Of a DNA stretch of 64,000 nt, positions 6,705-16,542 are shown one piece after another. Where the stretch lies: positions 1 through 64,000 of the forward strand of contig NZ_QMEU01000005.1 of assembly GCF_003284975.1 (NCBI RefSeq), written 5' to 3'. The stretch's first letter is position 1; each line of letters opens with the position of its first letter. The notes beneath the pieces are model-generated. The model saw nothing but the letters and a program-made list of their open reading frames with translations. It had not been told where the DNA came from and ran no database searches. This stretch comes from Mycobacterium colombiense (GTDB lineage Bacteria > Actinomycetota > Actinomycetes > Mycobacteriales > Mycobacteriaceae). The position numbers and the translations under genes are program-made.

Positions 6705-9601
6705 GCACCCTGATGGACCAAACCCAGACCGAGCCCATCCCGGCCGCCCGCCACGCGTCGCGCCCCGGGATACCCCGCACGATCCGGGTGCTGGCGGTGC
6801 CGATCATCCTGGCCTGGGTCGCGGTCGTCGTAGTTCTCAATACCGTTGTGCCCCAACTGGAAGTTGTCGGCAAGACCCGCGCGGTGTCGATGAGTCCCAA
6901 CGATGCGCCGTCGATGATCGCCACCAAGCGGGTGGGCAAGGTGTTTCACGAGTACGACACGAGCAGCTCGGTGATGATCGTGCTCGAAGGCGACAAACCG
7001 CTGGGTGCCGACGCCCACCAGTTCTATGACCGCGTGGTGCACGAGCTGCGGGCTGACCCGAAGCATATCCAGCACGTGCAGGATTTCTGGGGTGATTCGT
7101 TCACCGCTGCTGCGGCGCAAAGCGTCGACGGCAAGGCCGCCTACGTGCAGGTCTACATCGCCGGAGATCAGGGAGAAGCACTGGCCAACGAGTCGGTGGA
7201 GGCGGTGCGCCACGTCATCGCCAGCGTGCCCGCACCGACGGGCGTCAAGGCCTTTGTGACCGGTCCTGCGGCAATGAGCGCCGATCAAAATGAGACCGGC
7301 GACAAGAGCATGCAGGTGATCACGCTGCTCACCTTTGCCGTCATCATCACGATGCTGCTGCTCGTCTACCGGTCGGTGGTCACGGTGGGCATCGTGCTGG
7401 TGATGGTGCTACTGGAATTGGCTGGCGCGCGCGGATTGGTGGCGTTCCTTGGCTATTTCAAGGTTTTCGGCCTGACGACGTTTGCGACCAACCTGGTAGT
7501 GACGCTGGCGATCGCCGCGGCCACCGACTACGCCATCTTCCTGATCGGCCGATACCAAGAAGCGCGTCGGCTGGGCGAGGACCGAGAAGCCGCTTATTAC
7601 AGCATGTTTCACGGCACAGCCCATGTCGTGCTGGCGTCGGGAATGACTATTGCCGGGGCGGCCTTCTGCTTGCGCTTCACCCGTCTGCCGTACTTCCAGA
7701 CCATGGGGATACCTTTGGCGATCGGCATGACGATCGTGGTCGCTGCGGCGTTGACACTCGGGCCGGCGCTGATCGCGGTGGCCAGTCGCTTTGGCCGGCT
7801 CCTCGATCCCAAACACATGACCCAGCCACGGGGATGGCGGCGTATCGGTGCGGCGACGGTGCGCTGGCCCGGAGCCATCTTGATCTGCGCGATCCTGATC
7901 GCGCTGGTCGGCTTGCTGACGCTGCCCGGCTACCACACCACCTACAACGACCGCATCTATCTACCCGCTAGCGTCCCGGCGAACGTCGGCTATGCGGCCG
8001 CGGATCGCCACTTCTCCCAAGCGAAGATGAATCCCGATCTGTTGATGGTCGAAGCCGATCACGATTTGCGTAACCCCGCCAGTTTCCTGGTGATCGACAA
8101 GATCGCCAAAGCCCTTGTGCGGGTGCACGGTATCGCCCAGGTGCAAACCATTACGCGGCCCGAGGGTCGGCCGATCCAACACACCTCGATCCCCTACAAC
8201 ATCAGCATGAACAGCACCGGCCAGGTGATGAACAACGACTACCAACAGACCGTCCTGCAAAACACCCTCAAACAGGCCGACGACATGCAGGTCAGCATCG
8301 ACTCGATGGAGAAAATGCAGGCCATCACCCAGCAACTGGCCGGCGTCACCCACAACATGGCGACCAAGATGAAGAAGACCAGCGGGGACGTACAGGACTT
8401 ACGCGATCACATGGCCGATTTCGAAGATGTCTGGCGCCCGATCCGCAGCTACTTCTACTGGGAAAAGCATTGTTTCGATATCCCGGTGTGCTGGTCGTTG
8501 CGTTCGGTGTTCGACGCCCTGGACGGCATCAGCACGATGTCCGACGACCTCTCCGACCTGGTTCCCGACCTTGACCGCATGGACGCGTTGATGCCACAGA
8601 TGGTCGCCCTGATGCCCCCCATGATCGCGTCGATGAAAAACCAGAAACAGATGATGCTCAACCAATATCAGGCCCAGAAAGCGCAGCAAGACCAAACCAT
8701 GGCGTTGCAGGACAACGCCACGGCCATGGGCCAGGCGTTCGACGAGGCGAAAAACGACGACTCTTTCTACCTGCCGCCCGAAGCTTTCGACAACGCCGAT
8801 TTCAAGCGCGGCGTGAAGCTGTTCTTGTCCCCGGACGGCCACGCCGTGCGGTTCACCATCATTCACCAAGGCGACCCGTTGACCGAGGAAGGCACGTCGC
8901 GCACCGCGCCGCTCAAAGTCGCGGCAGCGGACGCTATCAAAGGGACACCGTTGGAGGGATCAAGGATCTACCTCGGTGGAAGTGCAGCGATGTACACCGA
9001 CATGCAGAAGGGCGCCAACTACGACCTACTCATCGTTGCCGTCGCCGCACTGATCTTGATCTTCATCATCATGGTGATCTTGACCCGAGCTGTGGCCGCC
9101 GCGGCGGTCATCGTGGGAACCGTGGTGTTGAGCCTGTCCGCTTCGTTCGGGCTCTCAGTGCTGCTGTGGCAACACATCATCGGCATTCCCCTGCACTGGA
9201 TGGTGCTGCCGATGACGGTCATCATCCTGTTGGCGGTGGGATCGGACTACAACTTGCTACTGGTCTCGCGGATGAAAGAGGAAATCCACGCTGGGCTCAA
9301 CACCGGCATCATCCGTGCCATGGTCGGCACCGGTTCCGTGGTCACCTCCGCCGGCCTGGTCTTCGCCTTCACGATGATGTCCATGGCCATAAGCAGACTC
9401 ATCGTGATCGGACAAGTCGGGACCACCATCGGTCTCGGCCTGCTGTTCGACACTCTGATTGTCCGGTCGCTGATGACGCCCTCCCTGGCAGCCTTGCTGG
9501 GCAGGTGGTTCTGGTGGCCGCGCCGCGTGCGGCCTCGACCCCTTCCCCAACCATGGCCGCAACCGCTGCGTCATGAGTCCGAGGAGATGCAAGGAGTATG
9601 A
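6701..9601 (+). CDS. mmpL: MmpL family RND transporter
   Basis: Encodes 966 residues with the MmpL architecture: helix 1 near residues 27-47, a first porter loop, helices 2-6 (about 200-370), a long second loop with Met- and Gln-rich coiled-coil segments (about 500-720), and helices 8-12 ending near 945. The paired proton-relay Asp-Tyr motifs are present in [15 protein letters not shown] (about 276) and [14 protein letters not shown] (about 847). MmpL proteins use proton motive force to export lipids or small molecules across the inner membrane. The partner MmpS is encoded immediately upstream. The cargo cannot be assigned. Confidence 0.95.
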   Translation: MSTLMDQTQTEPIPAARHASRPGIPRTIRVLAVPIILAWVAVVVVLNTVVPQLEVVGKTRAVSMSPNDAPSMIATKRVGKVFHEYDTSSSVMIVLEGDKPLGADAHQFYDRVVHELRADPKHIQHVQDFWGDSFTAAAAQSVDGKAAYVQVYIAGDQGEALANESVEAVRHVIASVPAPTGVKAFVTGPAAMSADQNETGDKSMQVITLLTFAVIITMLLLVYRSVVTVGIVLVMVLLELAGARGLVAFLGYFKVFGLTTFATNLVVTLAIAAATDYAIFLIGRYQEARRLGEDREAAYYSMFHGTAHVVLASGMTIAGAAFCLRFTRLPYFQTMGIPLAIGMTIVVAAALTLGPALIAVASRFGRLLDPKHMTQPRGWRRIGAATVRWPGAILICAILIALVGLLTLPGYHTTYNDRIYLPASVPANVGYAAADRHFSQAKMNPDLLMVEADHDLRNPASFLVIDKIAKALVRVHGIAQVQTITRPEGRPIQHTSIPYNISMNSTGQVMNNDYQQTVLQNTLKQADDMQVSIDSMEKMQAITQQLAGVTHNMATKMKKTSGDVQDLRDHMADFEDVWRPIRSYFYWEKHCFDIPVCWSLRSVFDALDGISTMSDDLSDLVPDLDRMDALMPQMVALMPPMIASMKNQKQMMLNQYQAQKAQQDQTMALQDNATAMGQAFDEAKNDDSFYLPPEAFDNADFKRGVKLFLSPDGHAVRFTIIHQGDPLTEEGTSRTAPLKVAAADAIKGTPLEGSRIYLGGSAAMYTDMQKGANYDLLIVAVAALILIFIIMVILTRAVAAAAVIVGTVVLSLSASFGLSVLLWQHIIGIPLHWMVLPMTVIILLAVGSDYNLLLVSRMKEEIHAGLNTGIIRAMVGTGSVVTSAGLVFAFTMMSMAISRLIVIGQVGTTIGLGLLFDTLIVRSLMTPSLAALLGRWFWWPRRVRPRPLPQPWPQPLRHESEEMQGV

Positions 9602-9974
9602 GCAGCCCCGCAGCACGTAGGTGCCCCCTGAGCTGACTGAGAAGCGGGTAATTTCGGGACCAGCACTGGGTGCATGAAGAACGTTTGGTGGACAGTTGAT
9701 TTCAGCACCTACCACGCCGCGCTGAATCCAGTGGTACCGGTGTGCTGATGAGCCGGAAACGCGACTTGCTGCGGTCGGCATCGCCACATTGATCCGCAGT
9801 TGCGGGCTCGTCTGGTTCAGCGCTGCTTCGTGCTCGTCGCTGGTGAATGACCTTGCGCGCCAGACCCCAATGCTCGCAATGTCTTTGGCCCGTGCGGATG
9901 CCAGCGACGTGCGGCAACCATCGTGGTGGCCAGCGGTCAATGCTTTCAGAAGCGAGATTCGGGGGTGCGCGCGG
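9602..9974. other. Intergenic stretch between mmpL and the catabolic island
   Basis: About 370 bases between mmpL and the nitroreductase gene. A long minus-strand frame passes through it but only mirrors the end of mmpL, and no domain is visible. It marks the edge between the border genes and the catabolic island. Confidence 0.4.
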
Positions 9975-10634
9975 TCATGTCGTTTGCTTCCTCCAAGGTT
10001 CATCCCAATGATCGGTCGCCGCAACCTCTGTCAGCGGTTTGCGCCGCACCGGATGGTGGCCGCCCGTGGGCCAGCCCACCGTAAGCAGGGTCGCAATCTT
10101 CCAGTCGTCAGGGATTCCGACCATGGACCGCAGCTGGTCCTCGCAGGCGCCGTGCCACAGGGTGATCGCCGCACCAAGTCCTTGCGCGCGGGCGGCCAGT
10201 AGGAAGTTCTGCACCGCGGGAAAAATCGAGCCTCCCTGCTGTAATTCAGTGGTTCCTCGCTGTGGCTGAACGCAGAACAGCACCAGCACAGGCGCCGCGC
10301 CACCAACGCTCATGTGCTCGGCCATCGTGCGCAGGACGCGTGATTTGGGATCGTCAGCCCCGTTCTCAGGCATCGAAATCCGATAGAACTCGCTCATGAC
10401 GTCCCACGTTTGGTGGGCCGCGGCGGTGACAACGTCGCGCAGGTCACGCGATTTCAGAACGACGAACTTCCATGGCTGCTGATTGCCGCCGGACGGAGCC
10501 CAGCTCGCCGCACGCAGGCAGGTGTCGATGGCCTCGTCCGGGACAGGTTCGTCGCGATAGCGCCGCACGGCCGAGGCGGTGCGCATGACCTCCCACAAGT
10601 CCGCCGATACGTGCGGGAGAGGTTGGTCATTCAC
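9975..10634 (-). CDS. Nitroreductase family FMN-dependent oxidoreductase
   Basis: Encodes 219 residues from GTG 10634, whose GTGA overlaps the upstream gene's stop. The longer open frame (to 10727) is rejected because it runs inside that gene. The nitroreductase signature is clear: RTASAVRRYRDEPV near the start (FMN phosphate binding Arg residues), AASWAPSGGNQQPWKFVV at about residues 40-57, and GLGAAITLW. Family members reduce nitro groups, quinones or enones with NAD(P)H. It is co-transcribed with the gene at 10631-11737 under the operator at 11774, so it is probably part of the catabolic pathway rather than general detoxification. Confidence 0.9.
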   Translation of the reverse strand: MNDQPLPHVSADLWEVMRTASAVRRYRDEPVPDEAIDTCLRAASWAPSGGNQQPWKFVVLKSRDLRDVVTAAAHQTWDVMSEFYRISMPENGADDPKSRVLRTMAEHMSVGGAAPVLVLFCVQPQRGTTELQQGGSIFPAVQNFLLAARAQGLGAAITLWHGACEDQLRSMVGIPDDWKIATLLTVGWPTGGHHPVRRKPLTEVAATDHWDEPWRKQTT

Positions 10635-11737
10635 GCCTGCACCGCCGCGGGCAGGACGCCTTGCCAGGTTCCGCCGCGCATGGGACCGGTGACCAGCGGC
10701 AGATCCAGCGTGGAAAGCAAACCGCACGGGGCGGCCATCACAGCGGGGATGGCGTTGAGTTCGCGCATGACGGTCGCGTAAGTCAGACCCCTCATGTTGC
10801 TACCGCGCCCATGCATTTCGATGTCGACGGTGTAGGTGGGTAAACCGTCGACGATCACCCGGTAGCCACCGTGAGGTGACGGATGCCGCGGCCAATCCGG
10901 CGCAGACCCTTCGCCCATCCTGGTGACGTGTTCCAGCACGACTCGTTCTTCTCCGTTGACCATCCCGGCGAGTTTGAATCGCATCCCTCCCATGGTTCCC
11001 GGTTCGATCCACCCGGATGCAACCTCGTATCGCTCTGTCGCCAACCACTTTTCGATCGTCGTTTCGACGCGGTCGAGCGAGAGTCCGACACCGTCGGCGA
11101 CCAGGTGAACGATGGGCGCCCACAATGCGGCGAGACGCTCGGGGTCGAATAGCGGCGCCGGATGGTCGGGGGTATGCCCGAACCCCATGAAGTCGAACAT
11201 GATGTCGGGCTGATTGATCGGGGCGTAGTCAAGTAGCTCGAGCATCGTGATGGTATCGACACGACTGCTGAAGCCGGTCATGGTCAGCGCGATCACGTCG
11301 TTCGCCCAGCCAGGGTCGACACCGCTGTTGAAAAAGCTGGTGTTGCCCTCTTCGCACGCCGCCGCGAGCAGTTCAACTGTTCCCTTGTCGGCCGCTGGCG
11401 GATAGCACATCGGCACCAGCGAGGTGCACACCACATGCTTGCCCGCGCGCAGGCAGCGAGCGATGTCCTGCGCGGCATCGTGATAGCGGTAGTCACCCGA
11501 AGCGAAGTAGGCCACCACGTCGGCCTCGATCGACAGCGCGGCTGCGATATCCCGCGTGGCCATGACGCCGGTCGCAGGCATCCCGCAAAGCTCGCCGGCA
11601 TCCTTGCCGTCCTTGTCCGGTGCGTGCACCACTACTCCGGCAAGCTCGAGGCCCGGGTGCATGATAAGGGCACGCAGCGCACAAATGCCGACCTGGCCGG
11701 GGCCCCACAGAATCACTCTTGGCTTCCGTTGCCCCAT
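10631..11737 (-). CDS. Dihydrodipicolinate reductase-like NAD(P)-binding oxidoreductase
   Basis: Encodes 368 residues from ATG 11737, which has GAAGGGG upstream at good spacing; a GTG two codons earlier is possible. The N-terminus has a Rossmann motif WGPGQVGICALRAL (about residues 10-24) and the fold of DapB-like and 2,4-diaminopentanoate dehydrogenase-like proteins. The C-terminal two thirds match the substrate domain of that group (for example NSGVDPGWANDVI). In mycobacteria such proteins are common but mostly uncharacterised, with no link to lysine synthesis. It leads a two-gene operon with the nitroreductase and is divergent from the crotonase gene at 11839. Confidence 0.75.
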   Translation of the reverse strand: MGQRKPRVILWGPGQVGICALRALIMHPGLELAGVVVHAPDKDGKDAGELCGMPATGVMATRDIAAALSIEADVVAYFASGDYRYHDAAQDIARCLRAGKHVVCTSLVPMCYPPAADKGTVELLAAACEEGNTSFFNSGVDPGWANDVIALTMTGFSSRVDTITMLELLDYAPINQPDIMFDFMGFGHTPDHPAPLFDPERLAALWAPIVHLVADGVGLSLDRVETTIEKWLATERYEVASGWIEPGTMGGMRFKLAGMVNGEERVVLEHVTRMGEGSAPDWPRHPSPHGGYRVIVDGLPTYTVDIEMHGRGSNMRGLTYATVMRELNAIPAVMAAPCGLLSTLDLPLVTGPMRGGTWQGVLPAAVQA

Positions 11738-11773
11738 CTGCACCCCTTCCCGCTCGACACCGAGCCGAACTGT

Positions 11774-11789
11774 GAGAACATCACTTCTC
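11774..11789. promoter_or_regulatory. Island operator site A
   Basis: GAGAAC-ATCA-CTTCTC, 11 of 12 matches to GRRAAY-N4-RTTYYC. It lies between divergent operons (10631-11737 and 11839 onward). A -10-like TATATT (11791-11796) follows directly on the plus strand. Confidence 0.7.
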
Positions 11790-11838
11790 GTATATTGATA
11801 ACACCATTTCCGATAGCAGACGAGGGAAGAGGCGAACG

Positions 11839-12747
11839 GTGAGCGATTACGAGTTCTTGAAGTGGGAGACTTTCGACGACGGCATGATCGTTAGGATCTC
11901 GCTAAACCGTCCCGACCAGCGCAACGCCCAGAATCGCGGCATGCTGGTCGAACTCGACGAGGCGTTTGCCCGCGCCGAGGCCGATGACAGCGTTCGCGTC
12001 GTCATCCTCGCCGGCGAAGGCCCGATGTTCTCGTCGGGGCATGATATCGGTTCGAAGCAGGCGCGGGCGGAGTTCAGTCCGGGGCCGGGCCAGCATCCGA
12101 CGGTGACGATCAACGGCGGAACCCGCGACGGCGCGGAAAGGACCATGCTGCAAGAGTGGCACTACTTCTTCCAAAACAACCTGCGATGGCGCAACCTGCG
12201 CAAGATCACCATCGCCCAGGTGCACGGCGACGTGTTCTCGGCCGGACTGATGCTGATTTGGGCGTGTGACCTGATCGTGGGAAGCGAAGACGTGCGCTTC
12301 GCCGACGTGGTGGGCACGCGGTTGGGCATGTGCGGGATGGAATATTTCGGGCATCCATGGGAGTTCGGACCGCGGCGCACGAAGGAACTGATGCTCACCG
12401 GCGACGCGATCGAGATCGAGGAGGCCTACCGGCTCGGGATGGTCAGCAAGATATTCAAGCTCGACGAACTCGCCGAGCGCACCCTGGCGATGGCAAGGCG
12501 CATCGCAAAGGTACCGACGATGGCGGCCCTGCTGATCAAGGAATCGGTGAACCAGTCAGTTGACAACATGGGCTTCTACAACGCCCTGCAATCCTGTTTC
12601 GCGTTGCACCAACTGAACCATTCCCATTGGGCACAGATCCGCGACGACAAGCTTCCGACCGCGGGCGAGGAGCAGGGAGTGCCGAACTGGCGCACCGCTC
12701 CCCCGGTTGTCTTGGCTGTCAAAGATCGGGTTCGGTCCGATGTCTAG
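11839..12747 (+). CDS. Enoyl-CoA hydratase/isomerase family protein
   Basis: Encodes 302 residues from GTG 11839, preceded by GGGAAGAGGC. The crotonase fold is shown by ISLNRPDQRNAQN at about residue 21, the first oxyanion-hole segment FSSGHDIG at about 69, and VHGDVFSAGLMLIWACD at about 132. The usual catalytic Glu region (here DVVGTRLGMCGMEYF) lacks the classical Glu pair, so hydration may not be its reaction. It is longer than typical hydratases, with a tail of about 30 residues. It overlaps the thioesterase gene downstream. Confidence 0.88.
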   Translation: MSDYEFLKWETFDDGMIVRISLNRPDQRNAQNRGMLVELDEAFARAEADDSVRVVILAGEGPMFSSGHDIGSKQARAEFSPGPGQHPTVTINGGTRDGAERTMLQEWHYFFQNNLRWRNLRKITIAQVHGDVFSAGLMLIWACDLIVGSEDVRFADVVGTRLGMCGMEYFGHPWEFGPRRTKELMLTGDAIEIEEAYRLGMVSKIFKLDELAERTLAMARRIAKVPTMAALLIKESVNQSVDNMGFYNALQSCFALHQLNHSHWAQIRDDKLPTAGEEQGVPNWRTAPPVVLAVKDRVRSDV

Positions 12748-13207
12748 TGCTGCACGGATGACCACCAACTCACCCGCGGCGCCACGCCCAATGAGCGTCA
12801 CCATCCCGGGCCACCTCTTCGCCCAGCTGCCCTTCTACGACGTTGTCGACGCACATGACTCGGTCGTCGTTGAGCTGCACAACCGACCGGACCTGGTGAA
12901 CATCCGGGGCGCGCTCCAAGGAGGGCTGGTCGCCACGCTCATCGACGTGGCTGGCGGCCGCCTTGCGATCAAGTACGCCGGCGACGGTAGCGGTGCGGGC
13001 ACCGCTGACATGTCCATCCATTTCCTGGCGCCGATCGTCGAAGGACCTGCGCGTGCAACCGCCACGCTGGTCCGCGCCGGAAAACGCAACATCGTTGTCG
13101 GCGTTGACGTTTCCGACATTGGTCGAAATCGACTCGCGGCACGAGCGACGCTCAGCTTCGCGATCCTTGCACCCCGTGATTCCGTTCAGCCTGCGGCCAC
13201 TCCGTAG
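12740..13207 (+). CDS. PaaI-type hotdog acyl-CoA thioesterase
   Basis: Encodes 155 residues from ATG 12740, overlapping the crotonase gene by eight bases. A second ATG at 12758 is possible. The hotdog fold of the PaaI group is recognisable: NIRGALQGGLVATLIDVAGG (about residues 54-73, with the HGG-like turn as QGG), then TADMSIHFLAPIVEGPARATATL. These enzymes hydrolyse acyl- or aryl-acyl-CoA thioesters, relieving CoA sequestration in degradation pathways. Its end overlaps the convergent acyl-CoA dehydrogenase gene by 22 bases. Confidence 0.85.
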   Translation: MSSAARMTTNSPAAPRPMSVTIPGHLFAQLPFYDVVDAHDSVVVELHNRPDLVNIRGALQGGLVATLIDVAGGRLAIKYAGDGSGAGTADMSIHFLAPIVEGPARATATLVRAGKRNIVVGVDVSDIGRNRLAARATLSFAILAPRDSVQPAATP

Positions 13208-14205
13208 CGCGCATCGGCTACGCGATCCAATGCGACGGCGGCCTCGCCGAAGACCAACGCCCATCCCCGAACCCGGCGGTAGTACAGCTGGATGTCGCCT
13301 TCCATGCCGAACCCGTACCCGCCATGGATGTGCAGGCTACGCCGCGTGGCGTCCCGGGCCGTCTCATAGGCGAATGCGAAGGCCATCGCGGCCAGTTCTC
13401 GAACGCGCTGGGGCTCATCGGCAAATGCGCATGCCGCCTTGAGTCCCAGCAACCGCGCTCCGTCAGCGGCAGTGGCGCTGTCTGCCAGTGGATGGGACAC
13501 CGCTTGGAAGCTACCGATTGCGGCTCCGAAGGCATGACGTTGCTTGGCGTAGTCGACGCCGATCTCGACGGCTTTCTTGGCCGCACCCCCTAACGCGACG
13601 GCCGTGAGGGTGAGCCATAGGTCAAGAGCGCCGTCGAACAGATGGCCCGCTCGCTCTCCCTCCGCGAGCACGATGGGCTCGTTCTCAATCGATATGTCCG
13701 CCAGCGGCATTGATCCCAGGTTCTTCACCGCCGTGCGGTTCTTCGCGATCGGCGCCGCCAACAGTCGTCCATCCACCAGAGCGATCACATGGTCCGCCAC
13801 GGCCCCGGCGGGCACCAACCTCAACCGCCCATCGCGCTCGCCGCGTGGCGCAAACGTGACCAGCTGATCACCGGCGACAATGGTGCTCAGCAGCCCCGCG
13901 CCCACGTCACCGGACTCGGCCAGCAGACGCACGGCGACCTGCGCTTCAATTATGGGCGCGGACGCGACGGCGCGGCCAAACTGCTCGGCAATCAGCGCAA
14001 GTTCCAGTTCGGAGGCGCCCCATCCGCCGGCCGCCTCACCAACCGCCATCTCCACCGCCCCAGTCTCCTGTAACGCTTTCCACAGCCTGGGATCGAAGCC
14101 CAACGGCTCGGCCGCCCGGACACGCTCCGAGGTCGACTCGCGCGCAAAAAGCGCGGCGAACGAATCCACCAACTGTCTCTGTTCGCCCGTTAGGCTCAGG
14201 TCCAC
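13186..14205 (-). CDS. Acyl-CoA dehydrogenase family protein
   Basis: Encodes 339 residues from GTG 14205; the open frame continues to a TTG at 14244, but that region holds operator B and lacks a ribosome-binding site. The ACAD layout is visible: N-terminal helical domain (GEQRQLVDSFAALF), a middle domain that is weakly conserved, and a C-terminal domain with AKQRHAFGAAIGSFQAVSHPLAD and HIHGGYGFGMEGDIQLYYRRV. Shorter ACADs of this kind usually form alpha2-beta2 complexes with a full-length partner. The divergent ACAD at 14309 is the obvious candidate partner. Confidence 0.9.
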   Translation of the reverse strand: MDLSLTGEQRQLVDSFAALFARESTSERVRAAEPLGFDPRLWKALQETGAVEMAVGEAAGGWGASELELALIAEQFGRAVASAPIIEAQVAVRLLAESGDVGAGLLSTIVAGDQLVTFAPRGERDGRLRLVPAGAVADHVIALVDGRLLAAPIAKNRTAVKNLGSMPLADISIENEPIVLAEGERAGHLFDGALDLWLTLTAVALGGAAKKAVEIGVDYAKQRHAFGAAIGSFQAVSHPLADSATAADGARLLGLKAACAFADEPQRVRELAAMAFAFAYETARDATRRSLHIHGGYGFGMEGDIQLYYRRVRGWALVFGEAAVALDRVADARYGVAAG

Positions 14206-14226
14206 TGTTGTCGTCCGATCACGAGT

Positions 14227-14242
14227 GGATATGTTTACTCTC
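14227..14242. promoter_or_regulatory. Island operator site B
   Basis: GGATAT-GTTT-ACTCTC, 10 of 12 matches to GRRAAY-N4-RTTYYC, between two divergent acyl-CoA dehydrogenase genes. Confidence 0.55.
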
Positions 14243-14308
14243 AAAAATAAAGATTAGCATTCCCGTTCATACGGTCCGGGATGCTCGTCGACAGATTGGC
14301 GTACGCAC

Positions 14309-15469
14309 ATGCACTTTCAGCTCGATGAAGATACCGCGAGATACCGCGACGCGATCCGCGCCCACCTTCAGGACGTGTTGACTCCCGAATTCGAGGAGCG
14401 CATCTACAAGAATGGCGTCGCGCATGATGATGCGTTTGCGAAAGGCCTTGTCAGCAAAGGCTATTTTGCGCCTGCCTGGCCTGTCGAGTTTGGTGGGCAG
14501 AACCGTAACGCGTGGGATGACCAGGTCCTCAAAGAGGAGCTCATGCGTTTCGACGCACCGGTGTACCTCTCCGAAACCACCAGGATGGTGGCGTCGATCA
14601 TCCGCGAGGTCGGCACCCCGGCCCTGAAGGATCGCATCCTGGCAGGTGCGATCAGTGGCGAGATCACCATCGCCCTCGGCTTCACCGAGCCGGAATGCGG
14701 ATCGGACGTCGCGGCGGCCGCCACCAAGGCCGTTCGGGACGGTGATGAGTGGGTGATCAACGGCTCCAAGATGTTCACCACCAACGGTCACATCGCCGAC
14801 TTTGTGTTCCTACTCGCGCGCACGAACCCGGACAAGCCCAAACATCAGGGCCTAACCATGTTTCTGGTGCCGTGTGACTCCGATGGCTTTGCCGCACAAG
14901 CCGTATGGACCCTTTCCGGAGAACGTACCAACATCACCTTCTACAGCGATGTCCGCATTGGCGACCAATGGCGAATCGGGGAGGTCGATGGCGGATGGCA
15001 GGTGCTCGGTCTGTCCTTGCGAGATGAGCACGCATCCGGTTGGGGCCCGCATCTGATTCGGTTGCTCGACCATGCCGAGCATTGGGCCACCACCAGTAGG
15101 GCCGATGACGCCTCCCCGCCCATCGTGAAAACCGATGTCCGGCGCCGGCTCGCCCGCGTCGCAATGGAGGCCGAGGTGTCGATGCTGTTGCAACGGCGGT
15201 GCGTGTGGATGCACGAACAGGGTGACGTACCGGTGGCCGAGGGGCCAATGTCGAAGGTGTTCAGCACCGAGGCGCTCGAACGCGCAAGTCAGGACGTGTT
15301 CGAACTCATCGGCACCGACGCCTTACGCAGCTACCTGGAGCCGACCGCCCCCGAACGCGGGCGGTTCGACCACTCATTGCGATTCTCGTTGGGCACCACG
15401 ATCTATGCGGGTACCAGCGAGGTCCAGCGCACGATCATCGCCCAACGTGGGCTCGGTCTACCCCGTTAG
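14309..15469 (+). CDS. Acyl-CoA dehydrogenase
   Basis: Encodes 386 residues with a complete ACAD layout: N-terminal helices, a middle beta-domain with ITIALGFTEPECGSDVA (about residues 112-128) and the FAD/substrate segment WVINGSKMFTTNG (about 148-160), and a C-terminal domain ending IYAGTSEVQRTIIAQRGLGLP. At the classical catalytic Glu position (YEG in medium-chain enzymes) it has Ala, so the base would have to come from elsewhere, as in isovaleryl-type and steroid ACADs. It is divergent from the shorter ACAD at 13186-14205. Its last 12 bases overlap the convergent TetR gene. Confidence 0.92.
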   Translation: MHFQLDEDTARYRDAIRAHLQDVLTPEFEERIYKNGVAHDDAFAKGLVSKGYFAPAWPVEFGGQNRNAWDDQVLKEELMRFDAPVYLSETTRMVASIIREVGTPALKDRILAGAISGEITIALGFTEPECGSDVAAAATKAVRDGDEWVINGSKMFTTNGHIADFVFLLARTNPDKPKHQGLTMFLVPCDSDGFAAQAVWTLSGERTNITFYSDVRIGDQWRIGEVDGGWQVLGLSLRDEHASGWGPHLIRLLDHAEHWATTSRADDASPPIVKTDVRRRLARVAMEAEVSMLLQRRCVWMHEQGDVPVAEGPMSKVFSTEALERASQDVFELIGTDALRSYLEPTAPERGRFDHSLRFSLGTTIYAGTSEVQRTIIAQRGLGLPR

Positions 15470-16255
15470 TTTCTTTGGCCGTCCGGCCCGACTGGAGGAC
15501 CTCGCACGCGGGACTGCCTTGCGCGCAGGCTTGGCGTTGACGTCCTGGGCAGGCGGTGAGACAGCCTGCTTGCACCACGCCCACAGTTGATCCTCGGTCA
15601 GCTTCGGACTCTTACCCCCGAGATGGAACACCCCAATTTGAGCGAGGGCGGTGAGTGTGGTGTTCAGCAGCGTAGTCAGCTGCGCAGGCGTCAGGTCGGT
15701 GCGGACCAGTCCGGCACGTGCACATGACGTGATGATCTTGGTCAACAGTTTCAGGTGCGGCTCCCACACCTTGGCGAAGTCGTCCGGCCGCTCGATTTCT
15801 AGGCTCAGGTTATAGATCGTCATGACCCGGCCGCCGACCGCTTCAGACGACTCGGCGCGGGATAGCACTCCCCGGCAGAATGCCTCGAGTTGCTCCATCG
15901 GACCGTCGGCCGCTGCAACATCTTGCCGGATATCCTCGGTGAACTGACTCGTGACGTTCTCGTAGAGCGCCAACATCAGTTCTTCTTTACCGGCGAAGTG
16001 TTGGTAGAACGCCCGCAGGCTCAGATTCGACCTGTCGATGAGCGTCTGGATCGTGAAATCGGCTTTACCCGACTCCTCTACCAATTCGAGCGCCGTGGCC
16101 AAAAACCGCGAACTGCGGGCCAGGGCACGCGCTCTGGCGGTGCTCAACCGCCGTTCGATCGTGCGTTGCTGCCACGTGCCGGGCACCTCGACGTCGTTGT
16201 CAACTAGTTCTAAGCCGGTTTCGAGGTTGGAACCGGCAGGCTTCTTCGTAGGCAT
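15458..16255 (-). CDS. TetR family regulator with basic C-terminal tail; candidate island repressor
   Basis: Encodes 265 residues, long for TetR. The helix-turn-helix lies at about residues 50-95 (ATALELVEESGKADFTIQTL, then SNLSLRAFYQHFAGKEELMLAL). An N-terminal extension of about 40 residues precedes it. The C-terminus ends in a Lys/Arg-rich segment with SSSRAGRPKKLTG, resembling an AT-hook. The ligand domain (about 100-235) is not specific enough to predict a ligand. It is the only regulator gene embedded within the stretch of operator sites A to L, so it is my first candidate for their binding protein; no good site is seen in its own promoter. That assignment is inference. Confidence 0.88.
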   Translation of the reverse strand: MPTKKPAGSNLETGLELVDNDVEVPGTWQQRTIERRLSTARARALARSSRFLATALELVEESGKADFTIQTLIDRSNLSLRAFYQHFAGKEELMLALYENVTSQFTEDIRQDVAAADGPMEQLEAFCRGVLSRAESSEAVGGRVMTIYNLSLEIERPDDFAKVWEPHLKLLTKIITSCARAGLVRTDLTPAQLTTLLNTTLTALAQIGVFHLGGKSPKLTEDQLWAWCKQAVSPPAQDVNAKPARKAVPRARSSSRAGRPKKLTG

Positions 16256-16469
16256 AATGCGGTAAGAATACGCGCCCGGAACGGAAAACGTGCGATCTAC
16301 CTACACGTGTATGTTGATTCTCCCTGCGCGTAAGCGCTTGTTGTCGACTCGACCGCGCCCATCGACGCCCGCAGGTGCCGCGGGCGTCCCTCCCAGTCCC
16401 TCGCTGGGCGTCGCTGGCAACGGGTTCGCGCGAGGCCCGGCGCGTAGCCGACCTTTGATGCGGTACCGT

Positions 16470-16485
16470 GGAAACGATCATTCTC
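16470..16485. promoter_or_regulatory. Island operator site C
   Basis: GGAAAC-GATC-ATTCTC, a 12 of 12 match to GRRAAY-N4-RTTYYC, 58 bases upstream of the amidohydrolase start at 16543. Confidence 0.72.
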
Positions 16486-16542
16486 ATTTACCGTCATGCC
16501 CCGCACATCGAGCCCGCGGACCGTTGTCGAAGGAGAGCAGCC

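Noticed and set aside
9257..10024. A 255-codon minus-strand frame across the end of mmpL and the following gap
   Set aside because: No domain, no start signal, and its C-terminal half is the antisense shadow of mmpL. Long antisense frames are expected in GC-rich DNA.
12158..12173. GA-rich 16-mers inside coding regions partly resembling the island operator
   Set aside because: Only sites with at least 8 of 12 matches in gene-start regions, plus one perfect internal copy, were kept. Poorer internal matches are expected by chance.
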